In this document: piece by piece, positions 57,601-64,000 of the stretch
Layout of the letters: every line of letters begins with the position of its first letter
Numbering within the stretch: the first letter of the stretch is position 1
Origin: Primula veris
Lineage: Eukaryota > Streptophyta > Magnoliopsida > Ericales > Primulaceae
Assembly (NCBI GenBank): GCA_963682055.1
Contig: OY821750.1
Coordinates: 29,272,402 to 29,336,401, forward strand
Direction: 5' to 3'
DNA length: 64,000 nucleotides
Position numbers and translations under genes: made by a program
Notes under the pieces: generated by a model
Told to the model about the DNA's origin: nothing
Seen by the model: the letters and a program-made list of their open reading frames with translations, nothing else
Database searches by the model: none

Positions 57601-59969
57601 AACCTCTATAAATCTTGGTGTCTTCTTCTTTCCCTAAACTTTTACTTTCCGCAACTTTATTATTGCTTATATTCTTGCTTGCGTTTGGGATTTCTAGCAT
57701 TTCATTATAGTATATTAAACGCTTAAGCTTAGAATTGCATAAGTTGGGTGGTTAGTTGCATAGAATTTTAATTAGGCGAAAATCGTCATAAACCTTATTC
57801 ACCCCCCCTCTAAGGTTTAGCCGCACACGGGCCAACACTCTCTTTTTCAGCCTTCAACTTATCAACATCCTCGGTCACGTGCAGAAAGTCCACAGCCAGC
57901 TTGTCATAATTTTCGCCCAGGGTTTTATTCTCGGCGACCAGTTTCTCTTTCTCGGCCTCGAAAGCCGCAAGCAGATCTTTTATCTTCAGATCGTTCTCCT
58001 CGACTATGGCCTTCTTCTCGGCCACCAGCTTCTCTTTATCAGCCCCTAGAGCTCCCAGCTGATCCCGTAACACCACGGTACTTAAGACAACCTGCACTTC
58101 AAAGCATCAGATTCCAAACAACATACGAGTACCAAACCTATATAACAAAATACGAGCATCATGGCATATATTACAAAATACGCGCCCAACATACCCGCAG
58201 CGCATCCGCGTTGGCCTGCTCTATAACCGACATTGTAGGCAGAGCAGCTATTTTTTCTGCATCCTTGAAAGCAAGGGGTTTCAGAGCAGTATACCCCATC
58301 TTCAAGGTTCGAGGTTGCTCCAACAGCTCACCTCTGCACCGATCAATGTAACGGGTCATTGCAACCCCGTCCACCAACACCTTCTCGGGTCCGTCGAGAG
58401 CCTCATCCTCGACACCCGTCACAACATCTGCGGCACTCTCCTTGCCGACCTCCACTTCCACCCCCACGTCCTTCTCCAAATGATCAATCTCAGGGGCCAT
58501 GTGTTCGATCTCTTCCTCAGTACGGACGGGCGAGCAAACGGGCAGATCTATCGGATCCTCGCTAGGGATAGGCAAGATGACAGGTAAGGTCATCGTATCC
58601 TCCCACATGTTAGTCAAGAGGTTCATATGTCCGAATACATCGTCGATCGACCCCTGAAACACAATAATACCCATGGACCGGGCAAGAGCGAGGGTAATCA
58701 ATGGAGAAGTCAGTAGCTGAAATAAGATAACTAATAAAGCAAAGCACTAAAGAACAAAACGACAACAATCAAAAGACAAGAAAATAAAATACATATACAC
58801 ATACATCGCCCGGCGCAGAGGCATCCTCGGTGGTATCCCCTTGGGAAGCAGCAAACACCCCCTCGCCCGAGCCCACGTTAGCATCCTCCTCGGTAACCGA
58901 TGTATCGGTTCCCCTAGCCCTCTTTATTGTTCCAACGACAGGATCAGATGCACGACGCTTAGAACGAACGGGCTTTTTCCCAAGCCGAGCAGCACTTCGA
59001 GCCCGGACCACTTTCAAGAATTCCTCCTCGGGCTCTTTGGGGATCTCGGGTGCAGGATTCCCCTTGGTCACCGACCCCATAGGATAACCGAGCAGCATGG
59101 GAGCAGTACGACTCGCAGGATCCGGCGTCGGTCCAGGCCCCCACCATTTCCAAAGAGCTAACAGAGCCTCTACATTGGGAGCGCCGAGGTCTGGCATAGT
59201 GGGAGCATTGGTAGCCGGTCCAGGAATCTGGTGTCCCACACAACCCCATTCACCGGAAGCAATAACGATACCAAGATTGCGCTCTTTGTTGGTATCCGGC
59301 AAACCGATAACGAGCCGGCAAAAGGCACGCAGGGTCTTCAAATACGAGCTGCGACGCTCAAAGCTCAAACTATAGACTCCGAAGACGTCCTTCAGTTCAA
59401 TCGGTATTCCGGACAACTCCGATAACCTTTGGATACCATTCAGAGTACGGTAACCATTTAGGGCCAGTTGGGCCGGAGCAATCTGGACGGCCTCAAAGAA
59501 CGAAGCCACCCAGTTTGTAAAAGGAAGTCGAAGACCCCCAGTAAAGAATGCCGAAGAACGCACAGCTACCTCGCCGGTAGGAACAAATCCCAGCACCTCT
59601 TCGTCAGAAATAGGAAGCCGAATGTGTATGTTGTCGGGTATTCCGGCAAGCTGCTTAAAATCCTTTTCCACGAATGTGCCAACTTGGGCCACACTTTGGG
59701 TCAGAATTTCCTATCCAAACATCATCAAAATTCCATCAATATGCTTACCAAATACACAAACCAGAACCATATCAATATAACCAGAGCCACCACCCCCCCC
59801 CCCCCCCCCCCCAACTCACATTAACCAAATACATAAGAATCATCAGACATATATAGGCAACCTGAACTATATACCAACGCCACATCTATGACTACAAAGA
59901 CATATCAAATACAAACCCTAACACGAAAAAAAAAGGGGGGGAGAACGAAAAATCACTTACAGTTATCAT
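54661..59969 (-). CDS. Antisense spliced gene with Transposase_28-like domain and coiled coils, broken by a solo LTR
   Basis: Exons in coding order: 59969-59961 (start 'MIT', donor GTAAGTG), 59710-about 58808, 58716-58195, 58091-57838 plus 56658-56265, 56045-about 55530, and 55311-54661. Exon 2 carries the 'putative gypsy type transposon' domain ('IPDNIHIRLP', 'GGLRLPFTNWVASFFEAVQI', 'LNGYRTLNGIQRLSEL'). Later exons are acidic or coiled-coil ('GALGADKEKLVAEKKAI', 'KYGQLEEENLLLAEHVEAEK'). Splice sites are good up to exon 5 (TTTCAG, GTGCAG, TTTCTAG acceptors), but the exon 5-6 junction is unclear. TAA at 55529-55527 and TAG at 55113-55111 interrupt the last parts. Exon 4 is split by an LTR, so the gene is now broken. 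The leader before 59969 (CTAGGGTTTCG) looks like a normal plant 5' UTR. Tat elements are known to carry such antisense frames; function unknown. Confidence 0.72.
56664..57837 (+). mobile_element. Solo LTR (palindrome family) inside an exon of the antisense gene
   Basis: 1,174 bp, TGTTGAACATGG to CGGGCCAACA, target duplication CTCTC at 56659-56663 and 57838-57842. Same family as 35041-36230, opposite orientation. Contains six CGACCGATCG-type palindromes at about 56895-57045. Confidence 0.9.
57147..57154 (+). promoter_or_regulatory. TATA box of the palindrome-family LTR
   Basis: TATATAAA in the context TTGCTATTATATAAACCACC, about 100 bp after the last palindrome. The spacing suggests the palindromes are upstream control sites. 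Confidence 0.55.
59793..59812. repeat. Poly-C run of about 20
   Basis: Uninterrupted C tract in intron 1 of the antisense gene; its length may be unreliable in assembly. Confidence 0.85.
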
Positions 59970-60683
59970 TATGAGCAAGCAAGCGAGAACAGCAGCAAGT
60001 CTTTCAACAATACCACGAAACCCTAGATCAAGCGGCCGAACGCTTTTCTTTTTTGGCGGGAAGAATATACTTTAGAGAGAGAGAGACAGATATTTTCTTC
60101 AGCGAATTTTGTGATACAAACAAAAGGGATTACTTGGCACAGTAAAAAGGAGTGGAGTCACAAAAAGAATAAAATAATAACCGTCCTTTCGTGTGACAGA
60201 GGTTTACCTTTTTTCCAACCATACAAAAGTCAACAACCGCTGCTATTTTTAACATATAAACGCTCCAGATTTTGCCATGTCAGAGCATATTCCACTACCC
60301 AAGGCAGTTCACATCATTACACCCAAATAAACGGCCAATGGACCCTACCACGAAAAGCTTCCCACATACGCTACCAATATTATCACACCGAGAATGTCCC
60401 CCGATTAAGTTCCTCGACTCCCAACCATTTCTTACCCAAAGGGCACACCGAACAAGGTGGACGAAGACCGTTCCTAGCTTGACGGCATGAAGCGTCAAGT
60501 CTAACAACGCTCTCCGGGGGGATAACCGGGCACATTGTTCAGTGTATACTGAGAAACATCAAATAAAATAGAAATAGAATAGACAGAATCAAGTGCAAGA
60601 CAAGTTTTATTCTTCCACAAAGGGGAAAAACACAAACAATACAACAGAAAAAGAAAAAAATTTTACAAGAAGATACACCCATC
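59970..60683. other. Leader of the antisense gene and spacer
   Basis: Pyrimidine-rich leader (- strand, TCTCTCTCTCTCTAAAG near 60083-60067) precedes the antisense gene. 60500-60540 has CTCTCCGGGGGGATAACCGG. No gene recognised between 60120 and 60683. Confidence 0.45.
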
Positions 60684-61046
60684 CTACTTTTTCGAACTAT
60701 CCCCCATATCAACATCCTTCTTCGCCAAAAGTTCCTCCAGACGCTCTTTTTCCCTAATCAACCGAGAAATCGCCATCTCAGCCTGTTTCAAGGCGTAAGA
60801 CTGAGACTCGCATTTTTGCTCGGCCTTGAAACGAGCAGTGCCCTCTTCGTCCCAATATTGTTTAAACCTCCTCACTTCAGTCCGAGCACACATGAGATCA
60901 TGTTTCAGCCATGACATCTCAATTTCTTTTAGTTGAAGAGGAGTCAAATCCTCCTCCCCAAAACCAGGGGGACGAGGTAGCAAAAAAGTAGGCTCCTCTT
61001 CCATAAGGGCTTTTTTTTTGGAGGCAGACCTAGTGATGGGAGCCAT
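60684..61046 (-). CDS. Small coiled-coil protein gene, antisense array member 1
   Basis: 120 residues from ATG 61046, not recognised. The basic start 'MAPITRSASKKKALMEEEP' is followed by a proline-rich stretch, then a charged helix with heptad-like spacing to the end ('KAEQKCESQSYALKQAEMAI', 'LIREKERLEELLAKKDVDM'). The start is supported by a TATA box exactly 92 bp upstream and a pyrimidine-rich leader. Single exon. A nuclear or DNA-binding role is possible from the basic N-terminus but is not shown. Confidence 0.7.
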   Translation of the reverse strand: MAPITRSASKKKALMEEEPTFLLPRPPGFGEEDLTPLQLKEIEMSWLKHDLMCARTEVRRFKQYWDEEGTARFKAEQKCESQSYALKQAEMAISRLIREKERLEELLAKKDVDMGDSSKK

Positions 61047-61131
61047 ATCAAACAAAAGCAAGTTAGAAGAAACAAATTATAAAACAAGAGAGAGAGGAAG
61101 AATTGGTAATGAGATACAGGCAATAGGGAGC

Positions 61132-61138
61132 ATTTATA
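61132..61138 (-). promoter_or_regulatory. TATA box for the gene at 60684-61046
   Basis: TATAAAT on the - strand in the context TCTCTATAAATGCTCCC, 92 bp before the ATG. Confidence 0.65.
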
Positions 61139-61280
61139 GAGAATCAAAAGGCACAAAGTACGAAGCGTTACAATGGTTCACAAGACAGGCACGAGATACG
61201 GAAAGATACAACTGATTCATCAAATACAGAAAAAAAAACACAAATTGCAAAGGGGAAATACATAAGAAAACCAGCCCAAT

Positions 61281-61760
61281 CTAAGGATCAATGGGTGGAA
61301 AAACCGAATTGCCAGACCGAGAAAAAGCAAAACGAGCAGAACAATTCAACCGAGCTTGGTAGGAATCATTCATGGCGACCAAATTGTCATTCTCCGAGGA
61401 GAGCTCGTTGTTCTCCATGGTAAGAACCCTGACGCGTTCCACGAGCCGAGCATTCTTTACCATTATGCTAGCTAGGCCTTGAGGAGAGTTATCAAACTCA
61501 TCTTGGGCATGGTCCCAAATCTCCTCGGCATCATACCAGGAGTTGGCCAGATGATTTCTCTGTAACAACAAGTGATCGAGCTGGCGACTCAGTGCCGAAA
61601 TCTCGGTCCACTTCACCGTCTCTTCGGGATGAGAGCCGAACAAGCTCAAGGCCAAAACGCCATACTCTTTCTCAAGCCTTGCCATCCGACGGCGGACCTG
61701 AGATACCTCAGTGTCCAAGCCCTTCATCTGAGCATGATATCTCACCACAGGTCCAGACAT
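61281..61760 (-). CDS. Small coiled-coil protein gene, antisense array member 2 ('MSGP' start)
   Basis: 159 residues, not recognised. It starts 'MSGPVVRYHAQMKGLDTEVS', then long charged helices ('QVRRRMARLEKEYGVLALSL', 'ISALSRQLDHLLLQRNHLAN'), a tryptophan-containing middle ('WYDAEEIWDHAQDEFD'), and a second coiled coil ('ARLVERVRVLTMENNELSSE'). The tail is 'GNSVFPPIDP'. Member 3 starts with the same MSGP, suggesting common origin. Single exon, TATA box 108 bp upstream. Confidence 0.7.
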   Translation of the reverse strand: MSGPVVRYHAQMKGLDTEVSQVRRRMARLEKEYGVLALSLFGSHPEETVKWTEISALSRQLDHLLLQRNHLANSWYDAEEIWDHAQDEFDNSPQGLASIMVKNARLVERVRVLTMENNELSSENDNLVAMNDSYQARLNCSARFAFSRSGNSVFPPIDP

Positions 61761-62279
61761 TCTGGGAAATTGTTATAGTACGGAAGAAAATAAGGGGCTG
61801 AGGGAGAAATAAGCAATAAAAGAAAAATGAGAGATGATAAACTACTAAAGAAAAGAGAAGTACTTATAGAACGAAGATAGTATGATATTTCCTGGCATGC
61901 TTGGGAGCATGCATATTTCCTGACCTACTAGGGAGCATGCACCTATGTTCGACAGTGATGGGGACATCTACTGACATCTGATACTACAGTACAGAAAGAA
62001 ATAAAGACGAGATATTCAAAGATCTAGATTCCAGATGAACAACAAACCACAGGTGCAATATAAAAAGAAGTGCAAAAATAAAGGGGCAAAAATACTTCTC
62101 ATTAATAAAGATGGAATACATCATTGTTCATTACATCAAAAGACAATCCATTACATTGAGGTCTATTACATCCGAGGATTACATCAAAAGAAAATCTATT
62201 ACAATGTGTGTTAGTTGTGGAGCCAAATGAGTAGACAACGTGGCCAAAGAAGAACGACAACATCAGCAAATCAGGCGAA
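61761..62279. other. Promoter region and spacer
   Basis: Apart from the TATA box, it contains repeated GGAGCATGCA near 61905 and 61930 and recurring 'ATTACATCAAAAGA' with 'TCYATTACA' at 62131-62205. No gene. Confidence 0.5.
61862..61868 (-). promoter_or_regulatory. TATA-like box for the gene at 61281-61760
   Basis: TATAAGT on the - strand in CGTTCTATAAGTACTTC, 108 bp before the ATG. Confidence 0.5.
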
Positions 62280-62775
62280 CAGCAGGAAACGAAGGAAAGA
62301 AGCATAAAAAGAAAACAAAAAGGGAAGAAAGAAGTGAAGAGGAGGAACATAAAGAAGAAGTGATAAGAAAGAAGAGTCAAAAAGAAAAATGACAAAAACC
62401 CTAGATGTAACACAAAACCCTTAGGATCACAGGGTTGATTGTTACATCATAGTGGTGCAAAAAAGAAGAAAAAGAAAAAAGAGTGATGGGAGAGAAGATG
62501 AAGAAAAAGAAAGAGCAGGCGCAGAAGAAAAAGAAAAACAGATAAGAAGAAGATAAAGAAATGAAGGAAACAGACAAATAAAAAGGAAGTCAAAGAAACA
62601 AAACAAAAAAGAAAGGGAAAAAGAAAAAAATGAAAAAACAGTAGAGAGAACAGAGCATAAAAAAACAAAAGAGGAAGAGGAAGAAATGAGGGAAACTGAG
62701 AAATAAAAAGAAGAAAAAGAAAGAGATGGGAAAAGATGGGGGAAAGAAAGTGAAAGAAATAAAAAGAAAAAAGGT
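62280..62775. repeat. Long purine-rich tract
   Basis: Almost all A and G on the + strand for about 490 bp (repeated GAAGAAAAAGAAA). Frames on the - strand here give only F/L/S-rich low-complexity peptides and were not called as genes. It sits just after the stop of the gene at 62780. Confidence 0.85.
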
Positions 62776-62779
62776 GAGG

Positions 62780-63073
62780 CTAGGGGGAAGTCGATCGGTA
62801 TCGATGAGAGGGCCCGGCAGAGACATTCCTGTCTCGAAGTGTCGGGTTCCCCCTTAGCATCTCATTCTCTTCGACTAGAGCCCGACGAGCACGCCGGCAA
62901 TAAGCCAGTTCGGATCTTATCCAAGTTAATTCCCAGAGCATCTCGGTATGGTGATAACGCATCACCTTCAATTCCTCCTCGGCATCCTTCAACAGCCTTT
63001 GTACATGGCTATAGGATGCTTCAAAAGCCTCCACTTGCAAAGCTAATGTTGATTGGGAGAAAGGACCAGACAT
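62780..63073 (-). CDS. Small coiled-coil protein gene, antisense array member 3 ('MSGP' start)
   Basis: 97 residues from ATG 63073, not recognised. 'MSGPFSQSTLALQVEAFEAS' leads into a helix rich in E, R and L ('HVQRLLKDAEEELKVMRYHH', 'RRARRALVEENEMLRGN'). The frame is open further upstream, but this ATG is preferred because the TATA box lies 92 bp before it, as in member 1, and the extra residues look untranslated. Single exon. Confidence 0.7.
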   Translation of the reverse strand: MSGPFSQSTLALQVEAFEASYSHVQRLLKDAEEELKVMRYHHTEMLWELTWIRSELAYCRRARRALVEENEMLRGNPTLRDRNVSAGPSHRYRSTSP

Positions 63074-63158
63074 TTTATGCAAATTATAAGATGAGGATCT
63101 GTATATAGGGGAAAATAATATGATGAGGGTTGTGGATATAACCATGCTGTAAGCAGGT

Positions 63159-63165
63159 ATTTATA
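63159..63165 (-). promoter_or_regulatory. TATA box for the gene at 62780-63073
   Basis: TATAAAT on the - strand in GATCTATAAATACCTGC, 92 bp before the ATG. Confidence 0.65.
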
Positions 63166-63709
63166 GATCAATTAGATGAGGGCTGGTATTGAGAGTCGCA
63201 ACCGTTCGCCAATGGGTAGTAAGAAGCGACGACAATTAAAAGATGTGTCTATTCAAGAAAAAACGCTTGGATTCCCAAAAGGTTCTAAAAAAAAGCGTGA
63301 GTAATTAAAAGCCACTTGTTCACAAAACGCTTGGATTCTTACCAATATTTAAAGGGGGTAAGTAATAATGGCATCGAAACACGCATCATTTTGGGGAAAG
63401 GCAGCAGTTCAAATAAATATCTAAGATTTTTTGCACAGAGCTCAAGAAAACTCTGGTGAATAAGATTTTTATGCACAAGGCTCAAGAAATCCTATTGGTC
63501 CCCAGATATAAATAATAAGAAGGTCCAATGGATAAGGTCAAACGCAAGGCCCAAGAAAAAGCATTAATGAGGCCACAAGCGTGCGCAGTCAAAAGAAATT
63601 GCATTGGGAAAGTAATTCAGATATAAACAAGAGAAAGAAGTCTTTATTGATTGATTGATACTTCGTTACAGAAGAAGCAGTAAAAGGAAATACAATAAAA
63701 ACAATAAAA
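63166..63709. other. Spacer with short repeats
   Basis: AACGCTTGGATTC occurs at about 63264 and 63328 with AAAAGCGTGAGTAATTAAAA between. GCTCAAGAAA occurs near 63440 and 63481. No gene. Confidence 0.5.
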
Positions 63710-64000
63710 TCATTTCGTAGAAGGGCCCGCTTCGTCATTCGGTTTCCCCTTCGACCGAGCATACACTTCCTTAAGGGCCAGTTTGTAAGCCCTCTTGGAA
63801 GCAAGTTGCCTGTCTCTGGAGGCCTCGAGCTCTTTGATCCGAGCACGAGCGCGAATACTGTCGAGCAAAGACCTCTGGTGCTCCTTCTCCATGGCGTCCA
63901 ATCGCTCGTCTAGTTCGGCGGCCCGACGAGCTTCCACCGACAGCCGGGCAACCCTCTTCTCGAGATAACGCACCTTCTGAACTTCCTCTTCAAGACGAGC
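63710..64000 (-). CDS. Coiled-coil protein gene, antisense array member 4, 5' end outside window
   Basis: The frame is open through the window edge, so only the C-terminal 96 residues are visible. It is almost all charged helix ('YLEKRVARLSVEARRAAEL', 'ARARIKELEASRDRQLASK'), ending 'KPNDEAGPSTK'. Not recognised. Same strand and character as members 1-3. Confidence 0.65.
   Translation of the reverse strand, partial: ARLEEEVQKVRYLEKRVARLSVEARRAAELDERLDAMEKEHQRSLLDSIRARARIKELEASRDRQLASKRAYKLALKEVYARSKGKPNDEAGPSTK

Larger units (their letters stand above)
47035..64000 (+). mobile_element. Tat-lineage Ty3 retrotransposon, truncated by the window end
   Basis: Order seen: LTR with TATA box, tRNA-Asp-type primer site, gag, protease, RT, integrase (+ strand), two tandem arrays, then a long antisense coding region. 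The Ty3 order (RT before integrase), the VDQGAS protease, the lack of a chromodomain, tandem repeats after integrase, and an antisense frame with a 'gypsy type transposon' domain are all known for the Tat clade. No sequence matching the 5' LTR reappears before 64000, so the element is at least about 17 kb or its 3' end is lost. That the far antisense genes (60684 onward) belong to the element is inference. Confidence 0.75.

Noticed and set aside
60500..60560. Possible start of the Tat 3' LTR (CTCTCCGGGGGGATAACCGG)
   Set aside because: Shares no sequence with the 5' LTR at 47035-47647.
62102..62668. F/L/S-rich antisense frames of 70-100 codons
   Set aside because: Translation of the purine-rich tract; not protein-like.
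1..64000. CRISPR arrays, operons, ribosome binding sites, tRNA genes
   Set aside because: Plant nuclear DNA; direct repeats here are tandem arrays without unique spacers. No tRNA cloverleaf was recognised by eye, though a covariance search would be needed to exclude one.

Overview
The window is nuclear DNA of a flowering plant, probably a eudicot. The evidence is intron-rich genes with GT-AG splice sites, AT-rich spacers, a chloroplast-targeted CRM protein, and plant retrotransposon families (Ale-type Copia, Cassandra, Tat-type Ty3). I cannot name the species.

Layout. 1-2932: AT-rich repeats, including a 96-bp tandem array and a large foldback element. 2933-10039: one complete but decayed Copia element with two LTRs and a 5-bp target duplication. 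11406-14487 (+): five-exon OCT7/NiaP-type MFS transporter. 15240-16620: second copy of the segment at 1370-2760, so OCT7 and the Copia lie between direct repeats; a foldback MITE sits inside this copy. 17949-21136 and 24852-28126 (-): tandem pair of four-exon GT47 exostosin-family glycosyltransferases, separated by MITEs and a Cassandra solo LTR that carries 5S rRNA-like sequence. 29398-31552: inverted pair of CGGTTT-rich elements, one ending just before the next gene. 31591-37052 (+): six-exon CAF1, a CRM-domain chloroplast group II intron splicing factor, with an unusual N-terminal DVA repeat and a solo LTR in intron 5. 38349-43597 (-): four-exon STP14-like monosaccharide/H+ symporter with MITEs in its introns. 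43598-47034: spacer with MITEs.

47035 to the window end is best read as one very large Tat-lineage Ty3 retrotransposon. It has a 5' LTR with TATA box, a tRNA-Asp-type primer site, decayed gag-protease-RT-integrase on the + strand and two tandem arrays. Beyond these, about 9.4 kb is coded only on the - strand. That part holds a spliced gene with a 'putative gypsy type transposon' (Transposase_28-like) domain, followed by four short coiled-coil genes, three of which have a visible TATA box. A solo LTR from the same family as the one in CAF1 intron 5 cuts one exon of the spliced gene. The 3' LTR is not in the window.

The host genes share no obvious pathway (nicotinate/cation transport, cell-wall glycosyl transfer, plastid RNA splicing, sugar uptake), as is normal for plant gene neighbours. 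The most unusual material is the antisense gene array of the Tat element, the DVA/TGACGTGGC repeat in CAF1, and the palindrome-studded LTR family.
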